DNA of 27,004 nt from WVZL01 sp041862375 (GTDB lineage Bacteria; Acidobacteriota; Aminicenantia; Aminicenantales; Aminicenantaceae). This document shows positions 13,967-23,043 of this stretch, piece by piece. Location of the stretch: positions 1-27,004 of the forward strand of contig JBGVTE010000125.1 in assembly GCA_041862375.1 (NCBI GenBank), written 5' to 3'. How positions within the stretch are numbered: the first letter of the stretch is position 1; every line of letters begins with the position of its first letter. The position numbers and the translations under genes were made by a program. The notes below the pieces were generated by a model, which was not told the origin of the DNA, did no database searches, and saw only the letters and a list, made by a program, of their open reading frames with translations.

Positions 13967-15529
13967 ATGGCTAAGCGCAAAATAGGAATTTTTTTATCTC
14001 TGATTTTTGCTTTCACAACAGCTACTCAGGCACAACAAGCGGAAAAATTACTCTCTCTCGGAGACTGCATTCTAAAAGCTGTAGAGAACAACCTTGGTGT
14101 TGCCGTTGAGGTTTTAAACCCGGAGCTTGCTGATATTTCAGTATCACTTGCTAAAGAAAAATTTATGCCGCAACTTTCATTTTACTATAATAAGAGGGAT
14201 ACTAATTCAGCATCATACTCATTTCTTGATGCTGCTGATAAAGTCAGCACATTATACAACAACTATTCAGCTGAGGTCTCACAGCTCATTCCTACAGGAG
14301 GCAGCTTTTCTATTATTCTCGAGGGTTACAAGAATGACACAAACAGAAGATTCCAGACGATTAATCCCCGCTACGGAAACACACTGACTTTTAATTTCAC
14401 CCAGCCTCTGCTTAAAAATTTTGGATTTAAGATGAGCCGTAAAGAAATAATCATCGCTCAAAACAACATGGATATTTCAGAAAGTACTTTTAAAAGAAGC
14501 CTTCAGGACGTTATTTATAATGTTGAGGAGGCTTATTGGAATCTGGTCTACAGCATTGAATTCCTCAAAGTGAGAAGGCAGTCCTTAAAATTAGCCAAGG
14601 ATTTATTGGAAAAAAATAGAAGAGCTGTTGAAATCGGAACTCTAGCCCCGATTGAGATTCTGAATGCCCAGGCTGACGTGGCAACACGGGAAGCAGATAT
14701 TCTTGAAGCTGAAGCAATGGTGAAGAATAACGAGGATTTATTGAAAACAATCATCAACATTGCTGCTGAAGGAGAGGAAGCTGAATTAGCTAAAATAATC
14801 CCCAAGGACAAACCTGTATACGAAAAAAAGGAAGTAACTCTCGATGATGCGCTTCATACAGCGATGGAGAATAGGCCAGATTTACAGGCAACAAGGATAG
14901 ACCTGAAGAACAAGGAGATTAACGTAAGCTATGCAAGAAATCAGCTCCTTCCAGACTTAAGCTTTCAAGCCTCCTACTGGAGCCCTGGTATAACAGGAGA
15001 TCAAATTTTGTATGAGAACAACGATGCTTTGCAGGGCAGGGTGATTGGCGCAGTCCCAGGCTCATCTGTAGATGCCTTAAAAGACGCCCTTAACTTTAAG
15101 TACAATAACTGGTCTGTTGCATTAACGCTTACCATTCCACTCAGCACCGTGCTTTCACGGGCAGCCTATTCCCAAGCAAGAGTTAACCTGGAACAGTCCA
15201 TGCTGCGTCTTAAGAACCAGGAGCAACAGATATTTCTGGAAATAAAGAATGCCGTAAGAGCCGTGGAAACAAATTACAAACGGGTTCAGGCTTACAAAGT
15301 CGCCCGCGAACTTGCCGAAAAAAAATTAGAAGCCGAAGAAGAAAAGCTTAGAGTAGGACTCAGCACAAACTATTTTGTACTTCAATATCAAAGAGACCTG
15401 GCCAATGCCCAGACAATGGAACTCAAGGCAATTGTTGATTATAATCTCTCTTTAGCCCGTTTAGAGAGAACCACAGGAGTTAACCTCAAAACCAAAAATA
15501 TAAAGATTTCTGGAATTTTGGGAGATTAA
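13967..15529 (+). CDS. TolC-family outer membrane efflux protein
   Basis: 520 residues with a cleavable signal peptide (1-22, ending ATQAQ). Two TolC/OEP repeats follow, each opening with the family pattern, LSLGDCILKAVENN at about 29-42 and VTLDDALHTAMENRPDL in the second half. Long coiled-coil helices rich in Gln, Glu and Ala follow, such as QARVNLEQSMLRLKNQEQQ and EARELAEKKLEAEEEKLRVG-like stretches. It should form the trimeric channel-tunnel for the adjacent exporters. The start has a perfect AAGGAGG site. It is the first gene of a plus-strand group with an RND adaptor and pump 127 bases downstream, and it may also serve the upstream MacAB-like exporter, which has no channel gene of its own. 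Confidence 0.92.
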   Translation: MAKRKIGIFLSLIFAFTTATQAQQAEKLLSLGDCILKAVENNLGVAVEVLNPELADISVSLAKEKFMPQLSFYYNKRDTNSASYSFLDAADKVSTLYNNYSAEVSQLIPTGGSFSIILEGYKNDTNRRFQTINPRYGNTLTFNFTQPLLKNFGFKMSRKEIIIAQNNMDISESTFKRSLQDVIYNVEEAYWNLVYSIEFLKVRRQSLKLAKDLLEKNRRAVEIGTLAPIEILNAQADVATREADILEAEAMVKNNEDLLKTIINIAAEGEEAELAKIIPKDKPVYEKKEVTLDDALHTAMENRPDLQATRIDLKNKEINVSYARNQLLPDLSFQASYWSPGITGDQILYENNDALQGRVIGAVPGSSVDALKDALNFKYNNWSVALTLTIPLSTVLSRAAYSQARVNLEQSMLRLKNQEQQIFLEIKNAVRAVETNYKRVQAYKVARELAEKKLEAEEEKLRVGLSTNYFVLQYQRDLANAQTMELKAIVDYNLSLARLERTTGVNLKTKNIKISGILGD

Positions 15530-15656
15530 TTATTGAACTGATATAGATTTATAATTGAAAATGAGCTAGTGTGTTGTCTCATGTTCTTATTAAACCAGAA
15601 CGAGCATATGCAGTTCATCTGAAGTGGGACAAAGAGTTTATTTGAGGAGCAATGTT

Positions 15657-16901
15657 ATGAAAAAAAGGATTCTCTGGATATCCATTGCCGTTATCTTTGC
15701 AGCTGTCATTAGCTGGCAGATTTACCGGCGAGCTTCCAAGTCAAGCAGCGACTCCGGGATGAGCCAAATGTCAATTCCTGTAGCTGTTGAAATAACGGCT
15801 GTAAATAAAAGCCAAATTCGAGATCTTGGCCAATTCACAGGGACTCTGTTTCCTAAATCTCAGTTCATAATCGCACCTAAAATCTCCGGACGACTTGAGA
15901 AGCTCCTCGTCCATATCGGAGATCGTGTCAAGCGTGACCAGTTGATTGCAATCCTTGATGATGAGGAGTATTCCCAACAAGTCGCCCAGGCTCTTGCAAC
16001 CCAGCAGGTTGCCCAGGCTAACCTTGAAGAAGCGCTTAGTTCTTTAGAAATCGCCAAGCGGAGTCTGGAGAGGGCACAGGCGCTTCACAAGAAAGGGCTC
16101 GTGGCTGATTCGGAACTCGATGCTGCCCAGGCTTCATTCAAAGCTCAAGACGCTAAATACAAGGTTGCAGTGGCCCAAGTTGCCCATACAGAAGCAGCTC
16201 TAAGGGCCGCGCAAGTTCGTTTGTCTTACACACAAATCAGGGCATCGTGGCAAAACAGGCTAGGCCATAGAGTTGTTGGAGAACGTTTTGTTGATGAAGG
16301 AGCAATGCTCACGCCCAACGCCGCTATCCTCTCTGTACTTGAAATCCATCCGATAGTCGCTGCAATCTATCTAACCGATAAGGACTATTTTCGGGTGAAG
16401 AAAGGTCAAAATGCAGATATAACCAGCAAAGCTTTCCCTGATAAAATATTCAAAGGAAAAATTGAACGTATTGCTCCCCTGCTAAAGGAAACTTCACGGG
16501 AGGCAAGGGTTGAAATTGAAGTTCCCAATCAGGATGAATTTCTTAAGCCGGGAATGTTTATAAACGCTCAAATTGAGTTTATAAATAAAAAAAATGCAAT
16601 TGTAGTCCCAATAAGTGCAGTCGTAAAACGTGATAGCCAACAGGGAGTTTTCTTAGCAGACACCCAAAACATGAAAGCACGGTTCATTCCTGTCTCTCTG
16701 GGCATCATCAGCGGTGAATTTGCTGAGGTTGTTGATCCTCCTTCCCTCTCAGGGTTTGTTGTCACACTGGGACAGCACCTTCTAAGTGACAGCAGCTCTA
16801 TCACCTTACCGCCTGAATGGGAGGGAACTTCCCCTACAAAATCAACTGATTCTGAGTCCAAAAAGAGTAGCGGACAATCGCAAATTGGAGAAAAGAAATG
16901 A
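15657..16901 (+). CDS. RND efflux periplasmic adaptor (HlyD/AcrA family)
   Basis: 414 residues. An N-terminal membrane anchor (about 5-20) precedes the lipoyl domain PKISGRLEKLLVHIGDRVKRDQ-type segment, an Ala/Gln-rich alpha-hairpin and the second lipoyl half. In that second half the usual APIDG is replaced by RASWQNRLGHR. Beta-barrel and membrane-proximal domains follow, with LKPGMF and VPISAVV. The tail is Ser/Lys-rich. The start is the ATG at 15657, which has GAGGAGC (15644-15650) upstream; a GTG at 15624 would add 11 residues without a ribosome site. The stop overlaps the pump gene by ATGA. It links the RND pump to the TolC-type channel in the periplasm. Confidence 0.9.
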   Translation: MKKRILWISIAVIFAAVISWQIYRRASKSSSDSGMSQMSIPVAVEITAVNKSQIRDLGQFTGTLFPKSQFIIAPKISGRLEKLLVHIGDRVKRDQLIAILDDEEYSQQVAQALATQQVAQANLEEALSSLEIAKRSLERAQALHKKGLVADSELDAAQASFKAQDAKYKVAVAQVAHTEAALRAAQVRLSYTQIRASWQNRLGHRVVGERFVDEGAMLTPNAAILSVLEIHPIVAAIYLTDKDYFRVKKGQNADITSKAFPDKIFKGKIERIAPLLKETSREARVEIEVPNQDEFLKPGMFINAQIEFINKKNAIVVPISAVVKRDSQQGVFLADTQNMKARFIPVSLGIISGEFAEVVDPPSLSGFVVTLGQHLLSDSSSITLPPEWEGTSPTKSTDSESKKSSGQSQIGEKK

Positions 16902-19900
16902 AGCTTTCTGAATTTTCGGTTAAACATCCTATATTTACAATCATGGCAACTCTGATCGTGATTGTTCTTGGTGCTGTCTCCTTTACACGCCTTCCAATTG
17001 ACCTCATGCCCGATGTTACCTATCCGACTCTCAGCATTCAGACCTCTTATGAAAATGCAAGCCCTGAAGAAATCGAAGAGCTAATATCGCGCCCAATTGA
17101 AGCAGCGCTGAGTGCGGTTCCAGGGGTTGAAAATATTTTTTCTACTTCTTCAGAAGGAAGCAGCAGTGTCCGTGTAAGATTCTCCTGGGGTACTGATCTG
17201 GATGCAGCCTCGAATGACGTCCGAGACCGCTTAGACCGTGTAATTCCAATTCTCCCAGAAGATACAAGCCGGCCAAGATTGCGAAAGTTTGACCTGGCAA
17301 ACTTTCCAATTCTTATTCTCGGAGCATCAAGCGAGCTGGACCCAATACAGATGCGCCGAATCCTCGACGATCAGATCAAATACCGTATGGAGCGTGTGCC
17401 TGGAGTGGCTTCAGTAGATATATGGGGAGGCCTGGAACGTGAGATACAAGTCAACCTCTACCCGGATAAGATAAAGGCTATCGGTCTTCCCCTTGATTAC
17501 GTACTCAGCAAAATAAGATCAGAGAATGTTGACGTGCCCGCAGGCACGATAGAGAGGGGAAACTTTGATGTTCTCATCCGCATCCCAGGAATATATTCTA
17601 GCTTGGAAGAGCTCCAGAATACGGTTGTAGCAATACGGGAAGGGGTTCCAATCCAGCTCAAAGAGATCGCAAGCGTCGAAGATACCTTCCAAAAGATCAG
17701 TCGGATAGTCCGGATTAACGGGAAACCTGGAATTCGTCTGTCGGTGAATAAACAGTCGGGCGAGAACACAGTCGATATAGCCAGGGGAGTCCTTCATGAA
17801 ATTGAGCGGATTCAACAGGATTTCCCGCAAATCCAGTTGATACCGATGATAGATACATCGGAATACATCCAAAACTCGATAAGCAATGTCGGCCAAGCGG
17901 CTCTCTTTGGCGGTATTCTAGCCGTACTAGTTCTTTTGATATTCCTGCGCAGCTTCCGCAGCACGACCGTTATCGCTACTGCCATTCCGATTTCTATTAT
18001 TGCCACATTTGCTCTGATATATTTCGGAGGATTTACCTTGAATATTGTTACACTAGGAGGTCTTGCGCTCGGCATCGGCATGCTGGTGGATAACTCTATT
18101 GTTGTACTGGAGAACATCTACCGCCTACAGGAGTCAGGAGAGCCTCCTTTAAAGGCAGCGGTAAACGGAAGCTCAGAAGTATCCTCTGCAATCATTGCCA
18201 GCACTCTCACTACTATGGCAGTCTTTTTGCCAATGGTTTTTACCCGTGGAATGACAGGCGTCATGTTCAAGCAGCTTGCCTATGTCGTAAGTTTTTCACT
18301 CCTTTGTTCCTTGGTGGTCGCTCTAACCCTTATACCGATGCTTTCGAGCAGAATTCTAAACACGCCAAACATTCAGTCTCCGACCAGAAAAACTTTGATG
18401 CATAAGTTTTTACTATACAGTAAACAATTTTTTATTCGACTGGAAAACGGCTATAAAGATATCATCCATTATTCCCTGAATCACCGCCTGCTTGTACTGG
18501 GATCAGCAGCTTTACTTCTCATCGGTAGTATATCTCTCATAAGGCTGATTGGTACTGAGTTTATGCCGGCAGCGGATGAGGGGGAAGTACGAGTCAGTAT
18601 TGAGATGGATGTGGGGACACGCGTGGGAGTCATGGATGAGAAATTCAAAACGATTATTTCTATCATTAGGGAAGAAGTTCCTGAAATTAAAAATATGGTA
18701 GAGAGCATTGGAGGGTCTAGCTGGCGAGCAGGGTCTCACAGGGGAAATATCAGGATTTCTCTCAAGCCTGAATCCGAACGATCAAGGTCCAGTGAAGAAA
18801 TCGCAGATGTACTCCGCCCCAAGCTGGCTAATATCCCAGGAATTATCGTCCGGACACGTGCCGGACAGGGACTCTTCCTGATGCGCATGGGAACCAGCGA
18901 GAGTGACAGGGTGGAAATCGAAATACGGGGATATGATTTGGAAGTTGCCAATTTGTTAGCCGCACAAGTAAAGAAGATGATTGAAGGGGTGGAGGGCGTC
19001 ACTGATGCCCGGTTAAGCCGAGAAACCGGAACTCCTGAGGAATTGATCATTATTGACCGGCAGAAGGCTGCAGACATGAAGCTCACTGTCTCTCAAATCG
19101 CTAACACGATTCAGACAATCCTCACAGGAACCCGCGCCAGCAATTATCGAGAGAGCGGAAAAGAATACTGGATTCGGGTCAAAGTTAAAGAGTCAGAACT
19201 CATGGATCTTAATGACCTCCTTGATTTAACTCTAACCAATAATGAAGGACAGCCGGTTGTTTTACGTAATGTAGTGCACGTTCGGCCTAGAAGCGGACCG
19301 GTCCGAGTTGAGCGCAAAGACCAGGAACGAGTTATCAGAGTCTATGCCAATACCAGCGGACGCGATATGGGGTCTATTCTTGCCGATGCTCGAAAGATGC
19401 TCCGATCCATCCCAGTACCGAGGGACTTCAGTATCATCTTTGCTGGAGATTATGAAGAACAGCAAAAGGCTTTTCGAGAACTGCTGCTGAGCTTAGCTTT
19501 AGCTCTTATGCTTGTTTATATGATAATGGCCTCCCTTTATGAATCAGTCCGCGACCCGTTTGTTGTTATGTTCTCTGTACCTCTCGCTATAATCGGCGTT
19601 GTTCTCATTTTGTTTCTTACAAATACAACTTTCAACGTCCAGTCTTATATAGGTTGCATCATGCTGGGAGGAATCGTAGTTAATAATGCCATTTTGCTGG
19701 TAGACCATACCAACCTCCTCAGGCGGCGTGATGGAATGCCCATGAGAGAAGCTATTGAAGAGGCTGGCCGACGGCGGCTTAGACCAATCTTGATGACAGC
19801 CATGACAACTATCATGGCACTGCTTCCGTTGGCCATTGGGCTTCGTGAAGGGGGAGAAGCCCAGGCTCCTATGGCAAGAGCTGTCATCGGAGGATTATTA

Positions 19901-19984
19901 AGCTCAACACTCATTACTCTGGTTATTGTGCCAGTTGTTTATTCAATCTTCGAGGGAAAACTCAAAAAGAAAAAAGCTGCATAG
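16898..19984 (+). CDS. RND-family efflux pump, HAE1/AcrB-like
   Basis: 1028 residues, full length for the family. The first helix starts HPIFTIMATLIVIVLGAVSF and is followed by LPIDLMPDVTYPTLSI. The large periplasmic porter loops lie between helix 1 and 2 and between helix 7 and 8. Helix 4 is GLALGIGMLVDNSIVVLEN, with one Asp where AcrB has two. Helix 10 is GGIVVNNAILLVDHTN, with Asn in place of the AcrB Lys. The proton-relay set therefore differs from classical AcrB but resembles many related bacterial pumps. The fold repeats in two halves and ends with YSIFEGKLKKKKAA. It uses proton motive force to expel hydrophobic compounds; the substrate cannot be read from sequence. Confidence 0.92.
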   Translation: MKLSEFSVKHPIFTIMATLIVIVLGAVSFTRLPIDLMPDVTYPTLSIQTSYENASPEEIEELISRPIEAALSAVPGVENIFSTSSEGSSSVRVRFSWGTDLDAASNDVRDRLDRVIPILPEDTSRPRLRKFDLANFPILILGASSELDPIQMRRILDDQIKYRMERVPGVASVDIWGGLEREIQVNLYPDKIKAIGLPLDYVLSKIRSENVDVPAGTIERGNFDVLIRIPGIYSSLEELQNTVVAIREGVPIQLKEIASVEDTFQKISRIVRINGKPGIRLSVNKQSGENTVDIARGVLHEIERIQQDFPQIQLIPMIDTSEYIQNSISNVGQAALFGGILAVLVLLIFLRSFRSTTVIATAIPISIIATFALIYFGGFTLNIVTLGGLALGIGMLVDNSIVVLENIYRLQESGEPPLKAAVNGSSEVSSAIIASTLTTMAVFLPMVFTRGMTGVMFKQLAYVVSFSLLCSLVVALTLIPMLSSRILNTPNIQSPTRKTLMHKFLLYSKQFFIRLENGYKDIIHYSLNHRLLVLGSAALLLIGSISLIRLIGTEFMPAADEGEVRVSIEMDVGTRVGVMDEKFKTIISIIREEVPEIKNMVESIGGSSWRAGSHRGNIRISLKPESERSRSSEEIADVLRPKLANIPGIIVRTRAGQGLFLMRMGTSESDRVEIEIRGYDLEVANLLAAQVKKMIEGVEGVTDARLSRETGTPEELIIIDRQKAADMKLTVSQIANTIQTILTGTRASNYRESGKEYWIRVKVKESELMDLNDLLDLTLTNNEGQPVVLRNVVHVRPRSGPVRVERKDQERVIRVYANTSGRDMGSILADARKMLRSIPVPRDFSIIFAGDYEEQQKAFRELLLSLALALMLVYMIMASLYESVRDPFVVMFSVPLAIIGVVLILFLTNTTFNVQSYIGCIMLGGIVVNNAILLVDHTNLLRRRDGMPMREAIEEAGRRRLRPILMTAMTTIMALLPLAIGLREGGEAQAPMARAVIGGLLSSTLITLVIVPVVYSIFEGKLKKKKAA

Positions 19985-20276
19985 AAAATATCTTAACATT
20001 GCTTTGATTAATGTTTTCCGCCTGAAAAGAGACCTCTTTTCAGAATCACATATTGGATTCATTATTACCGATAAGGAAATGGGGTATTCATGGAATTCTA
20101 TCTCGAACAACTACAACCGAGTGGCAGGAATTGATGGCCATTTCAAGTTTCAAAACTATTATAGATTCTCATTCCAAGTCTTGAGTTCTCAAAGTAAATT
20201 CGAGAATGAAAAGACATTCGCGACATTTCCCTTTAACTTTTCGTATGGTATAATCCTTGTTTTTATAGAAAGCTAA
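19985..20276 (+). pseudogene. Remnant of a DUF5916-like (carbohydrate-binding-family-9-like) gene
   Basis: This gap between two export operons has a stop-free stretch reading VFRLKRDLFSESHIGFIITD, then NNYNRVAGIDGHFKFQNYYR and FSFQVLSSQSKFE. It resembles the middle of DUF5916 proteins, where the beta-barrel part reads RVxRDLxxxSxIGxxYTDRE...NRVxGxDxRxRF. No start codon or ribosome site begins the fragment, the frame runs back into the pump gene's end, and it stops after about 95 codons; intact members have roughly 700 or more. It is therefore a leftover of a gene lost by deletion. Family assignment is by motif memory and should be confirmed by profile search. Confidence 0.5.
20246..20254 (+). 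promoter_or_regulatory. Extended -10 promoter of the metal-type RND operon
   Basis: TGGTATAAT combines a perfect TATAAT (20249-20254) with the upstream TG of an extended -10 element. The matching -35 position (TTTCCC) is poor, which is common for extended -10 promoters. Transcription would begin near 20261, about 80 bases before the TolC-family gene. It lies inside the decayed DUF5916-like fragment. Confidence 0.45.
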
Positions 20277-20326
20277 AGATTATGGAATTAAATGAATCTC
20301 AAAAGCTTGAGTCTCCATTATGTTTG

Positions 20327-20332
20327 AAGGAG
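20327..20332 (+). promoter_or_regulatory. Ribosome site deciding a TTG start
   Basis: AAGGAG is seven bases before TTG at 20340. The intervening ATG at 20335 gives only ATG-CTT-TGA, so the TTG is the only sensible start for the TolC-family gene. Confidence 0.6.
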
Positions 20333-20339
20333 TTATGCT

Positions 20340-21608
20340 TTGAATCCAGTCCTGAAATGTAAAAATAATAGGAAAATAAAGACTAAAGTTTTTTCTGTTC
20401 ATTTATCTTTTTTATTTTTATTAAACTTCAGTTTTTCAATTGAACAAAAAAAATATTCTCTTCCTGAGATTATTGAAATCGGGATAAATAATAATCCAAA
20501 GATATTGGCACAATTTCAGGAGGTGGCAGCAAAAAAAGCATCTTTCCAATCTTCAAAACTCCTCTTTAATCCCGAGATTGAATACCACAGGGGCAGAGGA
20601 AAGAGTTATGAAACGGAGCAGAGAGTGAATACCGAAGGTTTCTCCATCTCCCAGTCATTGGAAAATCCAGTAAAAAGAAAATACAGGATTCAAATGTTTG
20701 AAAAAGACTGGGAAGCAGCACAGTATAATTTGAGTATCTCCAAGCTTGAAGTCATTTTTAAGATAAAAAGCCATTTTTATGAAATTTTACTGTTGAACAA
20801 TAAAGAAGAAATAGCTCTGAAGAATCTTAATTCACTAAAAGAAATACATGCGCTAATCAAAAAGAGAGTCCAATTAGGTGAAGTTAAAGAATTAGAGGCA
20901 ATAAAACTCTACGTGGAAATCCTTAAAGCTCAGAATGATCTTAATAAAGTTCAAACAGAGTTAAAATTAGCCAAAGAAAATCTGAATAAATTTTTAGGGA
21001 ATTCTCTGCCTTCAGATTATTCTATCAGAGGGAATTTAAATTATGTGCTTTTGGATAAAGAGGAAAAATCCCTCATAAACATGGCCCTCCTGTCCCATCC
21101 TTTAATCAGAAAAAAGTGGAAAGAAGTGGAGCTTGCCCAAAGCAATGTAAATTATGTCAGGTGGCAAAGGCTTCCTGATCCCAAATTGTCAGGATTCATC
21201 AATAAAGAAATAGATGGCAAAAATAAAGGCATTGGGATATCAATGAATATTCCTCTCTGGAATTTTAAATCAAAAGAGATTGCGGTAGCTAAGAGTCTGG
21301 CTCAAAAGCAGGAAGAAGAATTAAAGTCTTTAAAACTAGAAATAACAACTGATATCAAGACAAAATTCAGTCAGCTCAAATTATCAGAGCAAACTATTAG
21401 ACTTTTCCTGAGCGGTCTTTTAAAAGAAGCCGAAGAAAGCCTTAAAATTGCTGAAGTCAGCTATAAACACGGCGAAATTTCTCTGATAGATTACCTGGAT
21501 TCACAGAGAACTTATTACAGTATATTAAAAGATTATAATGATTCTCTTTATAATTGGAATGCCAACAAAGCTTCATTGGAGAAGTCTGTGGGGGAAGAGT
21601 TAGAATGA
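20340..21608 (+). CDS. TolC-family outer membrane protein, CusC/CzcC-like
   Basis: 422 residues, shorter than the first TolC in the window and close to CzcC-type channels. A basic start and hydrophobic core (about 17-34, FSVHLSFLFLLNFSFS) form the signal peptide. YSLPEIIEIGINNNPKI opens the first OEP repeat, and long Lys/Glu-rich helices build the periplasmic tunnel. The ending SYKHGEISLIDYLDSQRTYY is a family hallmark. The start is TTG with a good AAGGAG site. Its last codons overlap the next gene (ATGA), so it is co-translated with the metal-type adaptor and belongs to a CBA-type heavy-metal efflux operon. Confidence 0.88.
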   Translation: MNPVLKCKNNRKIKTKVFSVHLSFLFLLNFSFSIEQKKYSLPEIIEIGINNNPKILAQFQEVAAKKASFQSSKLLFNPEIEYHRGRGKSYETEQRVNTEGFSISQSLENPVKRKYRIQMFEKDWEAAQYNLSISKLEVIFKIKSHFYEILLLNNKEEIALKNLNSLKEIHALIKKRVQLGEVKELEAIKLYVEILKAQNDLNKVQTELKLAKENLNKFLGNSLPSDYSIRGNLNYVLLDKEEKSLINMALLSHPLIRKKWKEVELAQSNVNYVRWQRLPDPKLSGFINKEIDGKNKGIGISMNIPLWNFKSKEIAVAKSLAQKQEEELKSLKLEITTDIKTKFSQLKLSEQTIRLFLSGLLKEAEESLKIAEVSYKHGEISLIDYLDSQRTYYSILKDYNDSLYNWNANKASLEKSVGEELE

Positions 21609-22819
21609 AAAAGTATGTGGTTCTATCATCTCTTTTAATATTCCTCTTTTGCGGAAGAGGAGACAAGAAAGCTGTTCCAGAAGAACAAGACATTGGGCTC
21701 GAGAGCGAAGAGCATGCCCACCAGGAATTGAGGATTTCTCCTGAAGTACAGAAGCAGTGGGGAATCACAGTCAGTGAAGTATCTGAAATAAGAGTTTCCT
21801 CTAAAATTACATTGCCAGGAGTATTGGACCTCAATAAAAATAAAACTGCATATATTTCCTCTTTTGCTGAAGGAAAAGCAGTTTCTCTCTCAGTTGATTT
21901 GGGTGATACTGTCCGGAAGGGAAAGACTCTGTTAATAATCAATTCCCCGGAATTTGCCCAAGCGCAAGCAGCTTTCCTGCAGGCACGAGCCCGATTTATT
22001 CTCAGCCAAAAAGAATACGAAAGAGCCAAAATGCTTCTTAGTGAAAATGCCATTGAACAAAAAGAGTATCTCAGACGAGAATCTGAGTACCAGAAAGCCT
22101 CTACAGAAGTAGGAGTGAGGGGATCGAACCTTCATTCCTTCGGACTTGACCATGATCAAATTGATAAGCTGATAGAAAAGTGTGAGTCTCTGAATTCGAA
22201 AGGATATCTCTGTGAAGTGACTGATCCTCATTTATCAATACTCGCTCCACTTGATGGAAAAATAATTTTTAGAGACATTATCGTTGGAGACCACATCGAG
22301 CCAGAAAAAATCCTTTTTACGGTTTCAGACCTCAGCATTTTATGGGCAATTCTAGACGCATACGAAAAGGATTTGCCCTTCATAAGAAAACAGAGCAAGA
22401 TATCCATAAAATCTTCTCTTTATCCTGAAGAAAATTTTGCAGGTAGAATCACCTATATCAGCGATATGATTGATGAGAAATTGAGGACTGTAAAAGTGAG
22501 GGCAGAAGTTATAAACAAGGAGCATCTCCTTAAACCTAACATGTTTATCCAAGGCATCATTGAAAATACAGCAGAAGCGAAGGAATTAATTGCCGTGCCC
22601 GAAGAAGCAATTCAGAATATGGATGGCGAAAAAATAGTCTTTATTGTAGAGGAAGAGAATGTGTTTGCTGCTCGTCAAGTGAAATTAGGAGAAAGGATAG
22701 GCTCTCAAAGAGTCATAGCTCAAGGCCTAGAAAAAGGAGAAAATATAGTCATCAAAGGCACTTTTAGTCTTAAGGCTGAACTCACAAAGAAATCCTTTGG
22801 CAGTGCTCATGTTCATTAA
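21605..22819 (+). CDS. Metal-efflux RND adaptor (CusB/CzcB-like)
   Basis: 404 residues from the ATG at 21605, which overlaps the channel gene stop; a frame start 51 bases upstream is inside that gene. The N-terminus MKKYVVLSSLLIFLFCGRG looks like a lipoprotein signal with Cys16, although the box (FLFC) is not canonical. His appears near the mature start (EHAHQE) and at the very end (SAHVH), suggesting metal contact. The barrel-sandwich domain is split by a short alpha-hairpin (about 115-165). The segment SILAPLDGKIIFRDIIVGDHI closes the lipoyl domain, and TVSDLSILWAILDAYEKDL is typical of CusB/CzcB. It joins the HME-type pump to its channel. Ion specificity is not evident. Confidence 0.87.
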   Translation: MKKYVVLSSLLIFLFCGRGDKKAVPEEQDIGLESEEHAHQELRISPEVQKQWGITVSEVSEIRVSSKITLPGVLDLNKNKTAYISSFAEGKAVSLSVDLGDTVRKGKTLLIINSPEFAQAQAAFLQARARFILSQKEYERAKMLLSENAIEQKEYLRRESEYQKASTEVGVRGSNLHSFGLDHDQIDKLIEKCESLNSKGYLCEVTDPHLSILAPLDGKIIFRDIIVGDHIEPEKILFTVSDLSILWAILDAYEKDLPFIRKQSKISIKSSLYPEENFAGRITYISDMIDEKLRTVKVRAEVINKEHLLKPNMFIQGIIENTAEAKELIAVPEEAIQNMDGEKIVFIVEEENVFAARQVKLGERIGSQRVIAQGLEKGENIVIKGTFSLKAELTKKSFGSAHVH

Positions 22820-23043
22820 GCCACCCATTACATTCATAATTTTATGCATCATGCATGCAGGATAAGGAAAATATCATTTTATAATATTGATTACAGGGAT
22901 GTATTTTTTGACAAGAAAGAATAATAGTATACTTCAGCTATAGCCAGTAAATTATTACCTTAGCGCGTTCAATCATGATTATCATTATTGGAGCTGTGAA
23001 ACAGCAACATTAACAAAGTGAACATAGTTCAAATTTATTAACC
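22820..23043. other. Gap inside the metal-efflux operon, no gene found
   Basis: 224 bases separate the adaptor from its pump, whereas the other junctions of this operon overlap. It contains a small GCTGT-GAA-ACAGC hairpin (22993-23005) and TTGACA/TATACT boxes at 22908 and 22928 that are only 14 bases apart. No reading frame of useful length or protein remnant is visible. Confidence 0.4.

Noticed and set aside
15549..15555. TATAAT-like box after the first TolC gene
   Set aside because: TTGAAC upstream is only 11 bases away and no extended -10 TG is present, so it is not called as a promoter.
22908..22933. TTGACA and TATACT boxes before the HME pump
   Set aside because: The spacer is only 14 bases, too short for normal sigma70 promoters; kept only as a note in the gap entry.
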